54,388 nucleotides of DNA from an uncultured Eubacteriales bacterium (GCA_900544405.1 UQVA01000011.1:1-54388), one strand, 5' to 3'. Counted from the first letter of the stretch, positions 39,612-50,930 are shown. The notes: a model not told the origin generated them from the sequence alone. Made by a program: numbers and translations.

Positions 39612-40079
39612 ATGCAGCGTGATCGTTCGGACATTCAATATATTCGATACTCTTACGAAGGCACGGCGGCACGAAAGCCGGAATTTCGCCTTCCCAGCCC
39701 GGGCGGCCTGCTGCCCAAGCCCGTGCGGAAGCCGAAAACCGTCCTCCGCATCGACCCCCTGGCTCTGGCGGCGGTGGTGCTGTCTGTCGTGATGGCGGTG
39801 GTGCTGTGCGTGGGCATGGTGGAATTGGAGCAGGTCCGCAGCGAACAGCGGACTCTGCAGCGCTACGTCTGGGACCTGGAGGACCGGAACGAGGTTCTGG
39901 AGCAGAAGTACGGCGAGCAGTACGACCTGAACGAGGTCCGTCAGGCGGCGCTGGGCATGGGCATGGTCCCGGCAGACCAGCTTCCCCACGAGGCCCTTTC
40001 CGTGACCATCCCCCAGGAGCCGGAGACCCCGAACATTTTCCAGCGGTTGGCGGACTTTTTCCGGGGCCTGTTTGCATAA
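39612..40079 (+). CDS. ftsL: Cell division protein FtsL-like
   Basis: A 155-residue bitopic membrane protein in the position of ftsL. A basic N-terminus (about 1-50), one membrane helix (ALAAVVLSVVMAVVLCVGMV, about 53-72), then a coiled coil (VRSEQRTLQRYVWDLEDRNE) and a proline-rich tail. FtsL joins FtsB and DivIB in the divisome and helps activate septal wall synthesis. Sequence conservation is low in this family, so the name relies on topology and on location between rsmH and the PBP gene. Confidence 0.8.
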   Translation: MQRDRSDIQYIRYSYEGTAARKPEFRLPSPGGLLPKPVRKPKTVLRIDPLALAAVVLSVVMAVVLCVGMVELEQVRSEQRTLQRYVWDLEDRNEVLEQKYGEQYDLNEVRQAALGMGMVPADQLPHEALSVTIPQEPETPNIFQRLADFFRGLFA

Positions 40080-40167
40080 ATGCCCTTTCGGCCAATAGGA
40101 TACTACCAGCAGTATGGGCAGCGGGGGCTCTCCTGCTGCCCACTTTTGCGAAAATGGGGGAGTGCCT

Positions 40168-42498
40168 GTGGCCGGGAAAAAAACGGAATATCGCCGCATC
40201 CGTATGGACAGCGGCCACCACCGCCGGATCAGGCTGACGGCCGCAGTTTTAGGGCTGCTGGCCTTTGTGCCTATGGCCCTGCGGCTGTACGATCTGATGG
40301 TGGTGAATTATGATTATTACGCCCGGGAAGCCTTGCGCAACCAGACCCGGACCACTTATGTTACCGCCATGCGGGGGGCCATTTACGACCGGAACATGAA
40401 TACCCTGGCCGCTTCCGTGGGGGTGGAGAATGTCTATCTGGACCCCCATGAATTGAAGCAGTCCAAGGCGGATTTAAGCGCCATTGCGGCTTTTCTGGGG
40501 GAACTGCTGGATGTGGACCCGGAGAGCATCGAAAAGAAGGGCAAGGACCTGTCCAAACGCTATCAGATGGTGGCGGCACGGGTGGACCGGGAGACCGGGG
40601 CCAAAATTCGCAGCTATATTCAGGAAAACGACATTTCCGGCATTCACCTGGAACCCAATTCCCAGCGCTGCTATCCCATGGGGACCCTGGCCAGTCAGGT
40701 GATTGGCTTTACCAACGCCTCCAACACCGGCTCGGAGGGGGTGGAAGCCGCTTACGACCGGTATCTGACCGGCGGGAACGATAAAGTGGTCACTACCAAG
40801 GGCAATAACGAAATGGATATGCCCTTTTCCTTTGAAAAGTTTGTCTCTGCCACCCCCGGATGCAGCGTCGTGCTGACGCTAGATTCCACGGTCCAGGCCT
40901 GTCTCGAAAAACGCATGGAGGAGGCCATTGCCCGCTATGACGTGCAGAACGGGGCTTTCGGTTTGGTGATGAACGTCAAGACCGGGGAGATATTGGCCAT
41001 GGCCACCCTGGGTGGCTATGACCCCAATGATTATCAGACCATTCTCGACCCTAAGGCCGCCGCACAGGTGGAGGAACTGCGTCTTGCCTATTTGTGCGAG
41101 CCGGAGGGGAGCGAAGGATATACTGCCAAGAAAAAAGCCTATCAGGAGGCCATGACTGCCGCCAGATTAAAGCAATGGCGCAACCGGGTCCTCTCCGACG
41201 GCTACGAGCCGGGGTCCACTTTTAAGGTGCTGACCATGGCGGCGGCGCTGGATTCCGGGTCCATTGACCTGGACACCAATTTCTACTGCAAGGGCGCTGA
41301 GCAGATACCGGGCCGGTCCCAACTGCTTCACTGCTGGCGTTCGGCGGGCCACGGGTCCGAAAAGACCCCCCAGGCCCTGCAGAATTCCTGCAACATCGCC
41401 TTTGCCCACATCGCCCTGAAAATGGGTGGGGAGACCTTCTACGAATACGTCCGGCGGTTCGGAATCCTGGAAAAGACCGGTATCGACCTGGCGGGGGAGA
41501 GCAAGGGTGTGTTTTTTGACAAGGCCCTGGTGACGGACACGGACAAGTGGGGCACGGCCTCCCTGACCTCCGGGTCCTTCGGCCAGACCTTCAAGCTGAC
41601 TCCCCTGCAGCTGGCACGGGCCATTTCCTCTGTGGTCAACGGGGGCTACCTCATGGAACCGTACATCGTTTCCGAGGTGCTGGATGCAAAGGGGAATACG
41701 GTCTTAAAGCAGGAGCCGACCATCGTCCGCCGGACCATCTCCCGGGAGACCAGCGACACCATGCGTGGGCTTCTTCGCTCCGTGGTCACGGAAGGAACGG
41801 CGAAAAACGCTTCCGTGGCGGGCTTTTCCATTGGCGGAAAGACCGGCACCAGTGAAAAAATAGACGTATTCGATGAAAACGGCAGCCGGGTCACGGATAA
41901 GATCGTGTCTTTCGTGGGGGTGGCCCCCATGGAGGACCCAAGCTATCTGGTCCTGGTGGCCCTGGACACCCCCTCCCGCAGTACGGGCATCTATATTTCC
42001 GGCGGCGTCATGGCGGCCCCCACCGTGGGGAGCGTGATGAGCGACATTCTGCCCTATCTGGAAGTGGAGCGGAATTATACGGAGGAGGATGCGGCGGGCC
42101 GGGAGATGGTTTTGCAGGACTGGACCGGGGAGACCCGGAAGAATGCGGAAAAAGCCCTGAAAGCCCTGGGACTGACGGCACGGGTCATCGGGGACGGGGA
42201 GACGGTCACGGGACAGATACCCGCCGCCGGGGAGACGGTCTCCGGGGATTCCCAGGTGCTTCTTTACTGCGGGGAAACGCCGGAGGCAGAGGACGTGACC
42301 GTGCCGGATTTCCTGGGCATGGACCGGATGAAGGCCGCTCAGGCTGCTCAGGATGCTGGATTGAACCTGCTGATTCTGGGCAACACGGACATTTCCCCGG
42401 AAGTGACCGCTGCGGAGCAGTCCGTACCGCCCGGAACGAAGGTCCCACGGGGGACCACCATCCGGGTGCAGTTTCTCAATACAAAAGCCGCCGATTAG
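40168..42498 (+). CDS. spoVD: Penicillin-binding protein 2 / SpoVD-like transpeptidase with PASTA domains
   Basis: A 776-residue class B PBP from GTG 40168 behind GGGGGAG; a longer frame from 40114 lacks a site. One N-terminal membrane helix, a dimerisation domain (RGAIYDRNMNTLA), then the transpeptidase with S350-TFK, SCN at 407-409 and KTGT at 558-561. Two PASTA domains end the protein (about 650-706 and 710-774; VPDFLGMDRMKAAQAAQDAG), which suggests binding of muropeptides or lipid II. PASTA domains and cluster position fit either the division PBP or spore-cortex SpoVD; in many Clostridia one protein has both labels. Confidence 0.9.
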   Translation: MAGKKTEYRRIRMDSGHHRRIRLTAAVLGLLAFVPMALRLYDLMVVNYDYYAREALRNQTRTTYVTAMRGAIYDRNMNTLAASVGVENVYLDPHELKQSKADLSAIAAFLGELLDVDPESIEKKGKDLSKRYQMVAARVDRETGAKIRSYIQENDISGIHLEPNSQRCYPMGTLASQVIGFTNASNTGSEGVEAAYDRYLTGGNDKVVTTKGNNEMDMPFSFEKFVSATPGCSVVLTLDSTVQACLEKRMEEAIARYDVQNGAFGLVMNVKTGEILAMATLGGYDPNDYQTILDPKAAAQVEELRLAYLCEPEGSEGYTAKKKAYQEAMTAARLKQWRNRVLSDGYEPGSTFKVLTMAAALDSGSIDLDTNFYCKGAEQIPGRSQLLHCWRSAGHGSEKTPQALQNSCNIAFAHIALKMGGETFYEYVRRFGILEKTGIDLAGESKGVFFDKALVTDTDKWGTASLTSGSFGQTFKLTPLQLARAISSVVNGGYLMEPYIVSEVLDAKGNTVLKQEPTIVRRTISRETSDTMRGLLRSVVTEGTAKNASVAGFSIGGKTGTSEKIDVFDENGSRVTDKIVSFVGVAPMEDPSYLVLVALDTPSRSTGIYISGGVMAAPTVGSVMSDILPYLEVERNYTEEDAAGREMVLQDWTGETRKNAEKALKALGLTARVIGDGETVTGQIPAAGETVSGDSQVLLYCGETPEAEDVTVPDFLGMDRMKAAQAAQDAGLNLLILGNTDISPEVTAAEQSVPPGTKVPRGTTIRVQFLNTKAAD

Positions 42499-42518
42499 GG
42501 CGAAAAAGGAGTTTCGTT

Positions 42519-43973
42519 ATGAAGCTGAAGGAATTATTGCAGGGCGTGACCGTTCTGGAAACCAACGTTCCGGAGGATCTGGACATTTCCGGCGTGGCCT
42601 ACGATTCCCGGAAGGTTACGGCGGGAGGCCTGTTTGTGGCCGTCTCCGGCTTCCAGACCGACGGGAACCGATTCATTCCCATGGCGCTGGAAAAAGGTGC
42701 CGCTGCGGTGGTCACGGCCAAAAAGCCGGAGGGGGACGTTCCCTACATTCTCGTCCCCTCGGACCGGCTGGCCCTGGCCCTCATCGGGGCCAATTACTAT
42801 GGCCATCCGGCGGAGCAAATGACCATGATCGGCGTCACCGGCACCAACGGCAAGACCTCCGTGACATTACTTTTGAAGCAGGTGCTGGAAAAAACCCTGG
42901 GGGCCAAGGTGGGTCTCATCGGCACGGTGGAAAACTGCATTGGCAATGAAGTTTTGCCTACGGAGCGGACCACCCCGGAGAGCTTTGAATTGCAGGGCCT
43001 GTTCCGGCAGATGCTGGACGCAGGCTGCACCCATGTGGTCATGGAGGTTTCTTCCCATTCCATCGCCCTGGACCGGGTGGGGGGCATCCATTTCCAAGCG
43101 GCGGCCTTTACCAACCTGACCGAGGACCACTTGGACTTCCACCACACCATGGAGGCCTACTGCGATACAAAGGCGGAGCTGTTTGCCCGGTGCGACCAGG
43201 CCGTCCTGAACCGGGACGACCCCTGGTTCGACCGGATGAAGGCCAAAGCCGCCTGCCCCATCCTGACTACCTCCTGGCATCCCGGAGCGGAGCTGTATGC
43301 GGAGGATGTTTCCCTGCGGGCCGACGGAGTATCCTTTACCGCTGTGCTGGGCGAGGAGCGGGCTAAGGTGTCCCTTCCAATTCCCGGCAGCTTCGCCGTG
43401 TCCAACGGTTTGACGGTGCTGGGGCTGGCTGCGGTGCTGGGCATCCCCCTTGCCAAAGCGGCATCGGCCCTCAGTGAGGCTAAGGGCGTAAAGGGCCGGC
43501 TGGAGGTGGTCCCCACCCCCGGAAAGCCCTACACGGTCCTCATCGACTATGCCCACACCCCCGACGGACTGGAAAACGTCCTCTCCTCTGTGAAGGGCTA
43601 CTGCAAGGGGCGGCTTATCGCCGTGTTCGGCTGCGGCGGCGATCGGGACCCTCTGAAGCGGCCCATTATGGGGGCCATTGGAGCGAAGTATGCAGATGTG
43701 TGCATCGTCACCTCCGACAACCCCCGGACCGAGGACCCGGAGGCCATCATCAAGCAAATTCTGGCGGGAATGCCGGAAAATTCCTATATCGCCATAGAAA
43801 ACCGCCCGAAAGCCATCGGGTATGCACTGGACATTGCGAAAAAAAATGATATAATTGTCCTGGCCGGAAAGGGCCACGAAACGTACCAGGAGATCAACGG
43901 TGTGAAACGGCACATGGATGAACGGGAGATCGTGGCGGACCATCTGGCGGAAAGGTTGAAAAGCAATGGGTAA
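42519..43973 (+). CDS. murE: UDP-MurNAc-L-Ala-D-Glu:meso-diaminopimelate ligase
   Basis: A 484-residue cytoplasmic ATP-dependent ligase adding the third residue of the peptidoglycan stem peptide. The ATP loop is GTNGKTS at 108-114, with DYAHTPDGLENVL in the C-terminal domain and the DNPR motif (TSDNPRTEDP), which selects meso-diaminopimelate over lysine. The wall is therefore expected to be of the mDAP type. The end overlaps murF by 8 bases. Confidence 0.96.
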   Translation: MKLKELLQGVTVLETNVPEDLDISGVAYDSRKVTAGGLFVAVSGFQTDGNRFIPMALEKGAAAVVTAKKPEGDVPYILVPSDRLALALIGANYYGHPAEQMTMIGVTGTNGKTSVTLLLKQVLEKTLGAKVGLIGTVENCIGNEVLPTERTTPESFELQGLFRQMLDAGCTHVVMEVSSHSIALDRVGGIHFQAAAFTNLTEDHLDFHHTMEAYCDTKAELFARCDQAVLNRDDPWFDRMKAKAACPILTTSWHPGAELYAEDVSLRADGVSFTAVLGEERAKVSLPIPGSFAVSNGLTVLGLAAVLGIPLAKAASALSEAKGVKGRLEVVPTPGKPYTVLIDYAHTPDGLENVLSSVKGYCKGRLIAVFGCGGDRDPLKRPIMGAIGAKYADVCIVTSDNPRTEDPEAIIKQILAGMPENSYIAIENRPKAIGYALDIAKKNDIIVLAGKGHETYQEINGVKRHMDEREIVADHLAERLKSNG

Positions 43974-45339
43974 AATTACCTTGCGGGAAGCCGCCCAGTG
44001 GTGCGGCGGACGAGTAGAAGAAAAATATGCGGACCGTACCTTCTTCGGCGCCTCCAACGATTCCCGGAAAATTCAGCCCGGGGAGCTGTTTGTGGTGCTG
44101 CAGGGAGAGCGGGACGGCCATGATTATATCCCCGCCGCCATGGAGCGGGGGGCGGCAGCGGTGCTGGGCAGCCGCCAGGTGGGGGACTACCCCATGATTC
44201 TGGTGGAGGACACCCGAAAGGCCCTGGGCGACATTGCCCGGCAGGAACGGCTGCGGCTCAATATGAAGGTGGTAGCCGTCACCGGCTCCGTGGGCAAAAG
44301 CACCACCAAGGAAATGATCGCCTGCGTGCTGGACGGCACCTACCGGGTGGGCAAGACCCCGGCCAATCACAACAACGACATCGGAATGCCCATGGCCCTG
44401 CTGGCCATGCCGGAGGATACGGAGGTGGCGGTGCTGGAAATGGGCATGAACCACTTCCGGGAGATCGCTTATCTGGCGTCTATCGGACGGCCCGACGTGG
44501 CTGTCATCACCAACATCGGCACCATGCACATTGAGCATCTTGGCTCCATGCAGGGCATCCTGCAGGCTAAGCTGGAAATTCTGGAGGGAATGCAGGAAAA
44601 CGGCCGTATCATCCTGAACGGCGATGATCAGCTCCTCTGGAACCGGCATAAACTCTATCCGGTACATACCCGCTATTTCGGCATCCAGAACCCGGAATGT
44701 GACGTGCTGGGCAGCGATATTTCCCAGCAGGACGGCATTTTGTCCTTCCAGGTCCACTCCGGAAGCCTGACCTTCCCGGCGGAACTGTCCCTGGAAGGGG
44801 AGCATTATGTGCCGGACGCTCTGGCGGCTATTTCTGTGGGACTGGAAATGGGCGTGGATGCGGCGAAGATTCAGGAGCGGCTGTCCCGGTTCCGGAATAT
44901 GGCCGGACGGCAGGAAATCCTGGAAATTCGCGGCTGCACGGTCATCAAGGACTGCTATAATGCAGGTCCGGAGTCCATGGCGGCGGCCCTGAACGTGCTG
45001 GGCCACAAGCCCGGACGGCACATCGCCGTGCTGGGGGATATGCTGGAATTGGGCGTCTGTACCCAGGCGGAGCATTACCGCATCGGCCGCATTGCGGCGG
45101 AAAAGGCCGATGTGCTGATGGCCTACGGCCCCAATGCCCCCCGTGTCATCGGCGGAGCCATTACCGGCGGTATGAACGACCGGTGCGCCAAGGCTTACGA
45201 CGACCAGAAGAAGCTGTCCGAGGCCCTGGGCCGCATTGCACGGCCCGGCGACGTGATCCTGGTGAAGGGCAGCCGGGGAATGCACATGGAGCGGGTGCTG
45301 GACCTGTTCGGAAAAGAAGATACAAAGGCGGAGGTTTGA
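43966..45339 (+). CDS. murF: UDP-MurNAc-tripeptide:D-Ala-D-Ala ligase
   Basis: A 457-residue Mur ligase adding D-Ala-D-Ala to the tripeptide. ATP loop VTGSVGKSTTKEM, NHNNDIGMP, EMGMNHFREI and the C-terminal DCYNAGPESMAAAL mark MurF. It overlaps murE and is followed after 4 bases by mraY, so all are translated from one message. Length is normal. Confidence 0.95.
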   Translation: MGKITLREAAQWCGGRVEEKYADRTFFGASNDSRKIQPGELFVVLQGERDGHDYIPAAMERGAAAVLGSRQVGDYPMILVEDTRKALGDIARQERLRLNMKVVAVTGSVGKSTTKEMIACVLDGTYRVGKTPANHNNDIGMPMALLAMPEDTEVAVLEMGMNHFREIAYLASIGRPDVAVITNIGTMHIEHLGSMQGILQAKLEILEGMQENGRIILNGDDQLLWNRHKLYPVHTRYFGIQNPECDVLGSDISQQDGILSFQVHSGSLTFPAELSLEGEHYVPDALAAISVGLEMGVDAAKIQERLSRFRNMAGRQEILEIRGCTVIKDCYNAGPESMAAALNVLGHKPGRHIAVLGDMLELGVCTQAEHYRIGRIAAEKADVLMAYGPNAPRVIGGAITGGMNDRCAKAYDDQKKLSEALGRIARPGDVILVKGSRGMHMERVLDLFGKEDTKAEV

Positions 45340-45343
45340 ACCT

Positions 45344-46321
45344 ATGACGAGAATTCTGATCACGGCGGCTGTGGGCTGCGCCCTGTCGGGCCTTCTGGGC
45401 TATCTGCTGCTGCCGGTGCTGCGGGCATTGAAAGCGGGCCAGTCCGTCCGGGAAATTGGGCCCACCTGGCATAACAATAAGGCAGGCACCCCCCTGATGG
45501 GCGGATTGATGTTCATTTTTGCGGTCATTTTGTGCCTGGTGGGCAATCTGGGGTCCATGAAGGACTATACGGTCTTTTATGTGCTGGCCCTGAGCCTGTG
45601 CTTCGGCCTGGTGGGCTTCCTGGACGACTTTTGCAAGGTGAAGTACAAGCGGGACCTGGGCCTGACGGCCCTGCAGAAGGCCATGCTGCAAATGGCCGTG
45701 TCCGCCGTGTACCTGTATGTGCTGTACCGGGAGGGGACGCTGACTTGCGACATTTATGTGCCCTTCTTCAATGTGACCTTCTACGTTCATCCGCTGGTCT
45801 ACATTTTCTTCGCCATGTTCGTGATGGTGGGCTGCGTCAACGCCGTGAACCTGACCGACGGCATCGACGGCCTCAGCTCCTCCGTGACCATTCCCGTGAT
45901 GGTGTTCTTCACCGCTGCGGCCTACGCCATGGGCAAGTCCGACCTGGCCCTGCTGCCTGCGGCCCTGGCCGGGGGACTGGTCGCCTATCTTTTCTATAAT
46001 TTCCACCCGGCCAAGGTGTTCATGGGCGATACCGGCTCCCTCTTTATGGGCGGCGTGGTGTGCGCCATGGCCTTTGCACTGGATATGCCGCTGGTGCTGA
46101 TTTTTGCGGGCTTCGTGTATATCGTGGAGACCCTGTCGGACATCATTCAGGTCACCTATTTCAAGCTGACCCACGGCAAGCGCATCTTCAAAATGGCGCC
46201 CATCCATCATCACTTTGAGATGTGCGGCTGGAAGGAAGAAAAAATCGTCTTTGTGTTCGCCGGAGTGTCCGCCATCATGTGCGTGGTGGCCTGGCTGAGC
46301 ATCGCCGGAAAAATCGGATAA
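45344..46321 (+). CDS. mraY: Phospho-MurNAc-pentapeptide transferase
   Basis: A 325-residue integral membrane enzyme forming lipid I on undecaprenyl phosphate. About ten membrane segments. Signatures: GTPLMGGLMF, the catalytic LDDFCKVK, NLTDGIDGLSS, FMGDTGSLFMGG and APIHHHFE. The next gene is ftsW instead of murD, which usually follows mraY. Confidence 0.96.
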   Translation: MTRILITAAVGCALSGLLGYLLLPVLRALKAGQSVREIGPTWHNNKAGTPLMGGLMFIFAVILCLVGNLGSMKDYTVFYVLALSLCFGLVGFLDDFCKVKYKRDLGLTALQKAMLQMAVSAVYLYVLYREGTLTCDIYVPFFNVTFYVHPLVYIFFAMFVMVGCVNAVNLTDGIDGLSSSVTIPVMVFFTAAAYAMGKSDLALLPAALAGGLVAYLFYNFHPAKVFMGDTGSLFMGGVVCAMAFALDMPLVLIFAGFVYIVETLSDIIQVTYFKLTHGKRIFKMAPIHHHFEMCGWKEEKIVFVFAGVSAIMCVVAWLSIAGKIG

Positions 46322-46361
46322 GGTTCGGATAACATTCCCATCAAATCGGAAAGGAGCGCCC

Positions 46362-47552
46362 ATGGAGACAGTGGCAGCTCTGTACCGTTTGGAGGACCGC
46401 CGGAGACGGCGGGAAGGCGTAGACCCTGTGTTCCTGACGCTGGTGCTGGCACTGCTGGCCCTGGGGCTGGCGGTGCTGTACTCGGCCAGCTACGCCCAAA
46501 GTGAGTATGATACCCTTTACACCGTCTCCACCCGCTATTTGCAGCGGCAGGCGGTGTGCGCCGCCATTGGTTTAACGGCCATGGCGCTTCTCAGCCGGAT
46601 ACCGGCGGAATTCTGGTTCCGGCTGGCCTGGCCACTGTATGGGGTCAGCATCCTGCTGCTTTTGAGCGTGCTGGTGTTCGGGGAATCCGTCAACGGCGCC
46701 CGGCGGTGGATCAACATTGCGGGCTTACAGTTCCAGCCCTCGGAAGTGGCCAAATTTACGATGATTCTGGTCATGGCCCGGCTCACCGCTCAATACGGCG
46801 GCCGGGCGGAACAATTCCGCTTCGGAGTCCTGGGCTTCGGTGCGGCACTGCTTGGCATTCTGGTGCCGCTGGCGTTGGAAAAGCATCTTTCCGCCATTAT
46901 GCTCATGGGCATGGTGGCGGCGGTGATGATGTTCGTGGCCGGAACGCGGGTCCGGTGGCTGCTGGGGGCTGCGTCGGGAGCCGTGGTGTTCCTGGTGGTG
47001 TATGTGAGCCTCATGGGCTACGCCGGGGACCGTATCACCGCCTGGCTCCACCCGGAGCGGGATCCCGGCGACACGGGCTATCAGATCCTGCAGTCCCTGT
47101 ATGCCATCGGCTCCGGCGGCCTGTTCGGCCTGGGGCTGGGGAAAAGCAGGCAGAAATATCTCTACCTGCCCTTTCAGTATAACGACTATATTTTCGCCAT
47201 TCTCTGCGAGGAGCTGGGACTGGTGGGGGCGCTGGGCATTATGACCCTGTTCGCCCTGCTCATTCTCCGGGGCTATCGCATTGCGCTGAATGCACCGGAC
47301 CGGTTTTCTACCGTTTTGTCTGCGGGGCTTGTGACCCTGATCGCCGTGCAGACCCTTTTGAATTTCGGTGTCGTGACCAATCTTCTGCCATCCACCGGGG
47401 TGGCGCTGCCCTTCTTTTCCTACGGCGGTACGGCACTGGCCGTGAATCTGGGGGAAATGGGCATTGTTCTGGCAGTTTCCAGAGGCCGGTACCGCCCAAA
47501 ACGGCAGGAACGGCGCTTCGGTCTGCCCGACCAACAGGAGGAATCAGTATGA
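46362..47552 (+). CDS. ftsW: SEDS-family lipid II polymerase FtsW
   Basis: A 396-residue polytopic SEDS glycosyltransferase that, with the PBP at 40168, makes septal wall. Signatures: NGARRWINIAGLQFQPSEVAK, EKHLSAIMLM and the C-terminal LPSTGVALPFFSYGGTALAVNL. Position in the division cluster favours FtsW over RodA; SpoVE is a related possibility. ATG 46362 follows GGAAAGGAG; the stop overlaps murG by 4 bases. Confidence 0.92.
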   Translation: METVAALYRLEDRRRRREGVDPVFLTLVLALLALGLAVLYSASYAQSEYDTLYTVSTRYLQRQAVCAAIGLTAMALLSRIPAEFWFRLAWPLYGVSILLLLSVLVFGESVNGARRWINIAGLQFQPSEVAKFTMILVMARLTAQYGGRAEQFRFGVLGFGAALLGILVPLALEKHLSAIMLMGMVAAVMMFVAGTRVRWLLGAASGAVVFLVVYVSLMGYAGDRITAWLHPERDPGDTGYQILQSLYAIGSGGLFGLGLGKSRQKYLYLPFQYNDYIFAILCEELGLVGALGIMTLFALLILRGYRIALNAPDRFSTVLSAGLVTLIAVQTLLNFGVVTNLLPSTGVALPFFSYGGTALAVNLGEMGIVLAVSRGRYRPKRQERRFGLPDQQEESV

Positions 47553-48679
47553 ATGTGGTATTTACCTGCGGCGGAACGGCGGGACACATCAATCCCGCCA
47601 TTGCCGTGGCCAATATATGGAAAGAACGCCACCCGGAGGGAAAGGTCCTCTTTATCGGCGGCGATGACATGGAAATGGAGTTGGTGCCCAAGGCGGGCTA
47701 TGAGCTTGTGGGCTTCCCCAGCGCCAGCTTCTGCCGGGGACTGAATATGCGCGCCTTCCGGCACAACGCCCGTGCGGCGGGGCTTATTACCAGGGCCATT
47801 TCCAAATGCAAGCGTGTTTTGCAGGACTTCCAGGCGGATGTGGTCATCGGTACTGGTGGCTACGCCAGCTTCCCGGCGCTGGAGGCCGCCCGGCGGCTCC
47901 ATCTCCCCACCTGCGTCCATGAAAGCAACGCCATGCCGGGGCTGACGACCCGGATGGTGGCGGACTGGGTGGACCGGGTGCTCATCTGCTTTCCGGAAAG
48001 CGCCAAGCACTACCGGCACCCGGAAAAGGCCGAGGTGGTGGGAATGCCCGTCCGGCGGGAGTTCTTGTTCAATGACCGTGCCAAGGCCCGGAAGGCCCTT
48101 GGCATTGGGGAGGACGAATGGGTGGTGCTTTCCGCCTTCGGCTCCCAGGGAGCCAGGGAAATGAACTACGCCGTGGGCCGGATGCTGGCTCTGGAGCAGG
48201 CGGACGGCTTTCCCTTCCGGCATATCCATGCCGTGGGCAGCTACGGCTGGGATTGGATGGGGGACTTCGTAAAGGACCAGGGCGTGGACCTGGCCAAGGC
48301 CCCACGGATCGAGATGAAGGAATATCTTTACAATATGCCCACCGTTATGGCGGCGGCGGACGTAATGATCAGCCGGGCGGGAGCCTCCACCTGCAACGAA
48401 ATTGCGGCGGCGGGCATTCCCTGTGTGCTTATCCCGTCCCCCAACGTGACGGACAATCATCAGGAGAAAAACGCCCGTGCCTTGGAGCGGGGCGGGGGAG
48501 CGGAGGTCCTGCTGGAAAAGGACTGCACCGCTCAGGCCCTGTACGGCATGGTGACGGATCTGTTGAAGGACCCGGAGAAGCGCCGGGGCATGCGTGCGGC
48601 ACTCCATAAAATGGCCGTCCCGGATTCGGCGGAGCGCATCTGCGACATTCTGGACCGGCTGGCCGCCGGAAAACGATAA
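47549..48679 (+). CDS. murG: UDP-GlcNAc:lipid I N-acetylglucosaminyltransferase
   Basis: A 376-residue membrane-associated GT-B glycosyltransferase that converts lipid I to lipid II. The N-terminus FTCGGTAGHINPAIAVAN carries the GGTxGH loop; GTGGYASFPALEAA, HESNAMPGLTTR and the nucleotide-sugar region SRAGASTCNEIAAAGIPCVLIP are all present. Its start overlaps the ftsW stop. Confidence 0.95.
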   Translation: MNVVFTCGGTAGHINPAIAVANIWKERHPEGKVLFIGGDDMEMELVPKAGYELVGFPSASFCRGLNMRAFRHNARAAGLITRAISKCKRVLQDFQADVVIGTGGYASFPALEAARRLHLPTCVHESNAMPGLTTRMVADWVDRVLICFPESAKHYRHPEKAEVVGMPVRREFLFNDRAKARKALGIGEDEWVVLSAFGSQGAREMNYAVGRMLALEQADGFPFRHIHAVGSYGWDWMGDFVKDQGVDLAKAPRIEMKEYLYNMPTVMAAADVMISRAGASTCNEIAAAGIPCVLIPSPNVTDNHQEKNARALERGGGAEVLLEKDCTAQALYGMVTDLLKDPEKRRGMRAALHKMAVPDSAERICDILDRLAAGKR

Positions 48680-48693
48680 AAGGAGCGATGGCC

Positions 48694-49713
48694 ATGGATA
48701 CAAAAGAACAGCGCCGTCCGGCCCCTGCGGGAAGAAGGCCATCGGCGGCAAAACGCCCGGCGAGAAAACCGGTGCAGAACGCCCGGACCCGGGCCCAGAC
48801 CCGTTCCCGGACGGCTCCGCAAATCCAGGCGGCCCAGCGGCGGCCGGTGCGGAAGCGGAATGCCCCCCAGGTGGTCTACACCCCGGCCCAGACCATTTCC
48901 TTCCGGCGGATGCTGCTGCGGATATTGGTGGTGGCGGCGGTGGCCCTGGCCCTGTGCCTGAGCCTGTCCATTTTCTTCAAGGTCAGGACCGTAACGGTGG
49001 CCGGGGCGGAAAAATACACCCCCTGGTCCGTGATGGAGGCCTCCGGTATTCAGGAGGGAGAAAATCTCATCTCTTTGAATACCATCAGCGCAGCCGCACG
49101 GGTCCTGAAGGCCCTTCCCTATGTGGAAAGCGTGCAGGTGGGAATAAAATTGCCGGATACGGTCAATATTGAAATCAAGGAATATGAAGTGGCCTACGCC
49201 ATCCGGGACCAGGGTGGTTTCTGGTGGCGCATCACCTCCGACGGCAAGGTTCTGGAACAGGTCAACGGCGGCCAGGCCACGGAGAATGCTCAGATTCTGG
49301 GCGTGGTGCTGGTGTCCCCGGTGGTCAACGAACAGGCCGTGGCGGGAAAGGCAGCTGCGGCAACGGCGGACACCGACGAGACCACGGAATCCACGGAGAC
49401 CGTGGCCACTCAGCCCAGCCTCATCCAGCCGGCCCAGCGGCTCAGCGCCGTTCTCGGTATTCTGAAGCAGCTGGAAGCCAATGAAATCCTCGGCCAGGTG
49501 GCCAGCATCGACGTCAGCGACATGAGCCGCATCGTCCTCTGGTACGGCACCCAGTACGAGGTCATTCTGGGCGACGAGACCCAGATGGAGAAAAAAGTCG
49601 CCGCCATGACGGCGGCCATCCGGTCCTCTTTGCAGTCCTACGACTCCGGGACCCTGGATGTGAGCTTCACCATCTGGCCCGACAGCGTCGGAATCACGCC
49701 CTTTGCCCAATAA
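48694..49713 (+). CDS. divIB: Cell division protein DivIB/FtsQ
   Basis: A 339-residue bitopic protein. ATG 48694 is preferred to ATG 48688 because AGGAG lies 8 bases upstream of it and only 2-3 bases from the other. A long basic N-terminus rich in Arg, Pro and Ala (about 1-70), one membrane helix (about 73-92), then a POTRA domain (FKVRTVTVAGAEKYTPWSVM...) and the FtsQ/DivIB beta domain, with an acidic Thr/Glu-rich insert (TADTDETTESTETVATQ) near residue 230. It connects FtsL/FtsB to the septal synthase. Confidence 0.88.
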   Translation: MDTKEQRRPAPAGRRPSAAKRPARKPVQNARTRAQTRSRTAPQIQAAQRRPVRKRNAPQVVYTPAQTISFRRMLLRILVVAAVALALCLSLSIFFKVRTVTVAGAEKYTPWSVMEASGIQEGENLISLNTISAAARVLKALPYVESVQVGIKLPDTVNIEIKEYEVAYAIRDQGGFWWRITSDGKVLEQVNGGQATENAQILGVVLVSPVVNEQAVAGKAAAATADTDETTESTETVATQPSLIQPAQRLSAVLGILKQLEANEILGQVASIDVSDMSRIVLWYGTQYEVILGDETQMEKKVAAMTAAIRSSLQSYDSGTLDVSFTIWPDSVGITPFAQ

Positions 49714-49758
49714 AGAAGGACAATGTGTAAATTTTTTCACGGATGGGCAGAATTTCTA

Positions 49759-49787
49759 TTGACCAAACGGAAATTTCACGGTAGAAT
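49759..49787 (+). promoter_or_regulatory. Separate promoter of ftsZ
   Basis: TTGACC (49759-49764), a 17-bp spacer and TAGAAT (49782-49787) in the 147-base gap after divIB, so ftsZ can be transcribed apart from the upstream cluster. Confidence 0.7.
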
Positions 49788-49860
49788 ATAGGAGTACGAA
49801 TATAAAAATCGTTTACGGGGTGTCTTTGCCCCGGATCGGATACATAGGAGGATAAGTAGT

Positions 49861-50922
<1,062 letters not shown>

Positions 50923-50930
50923 CATCATCG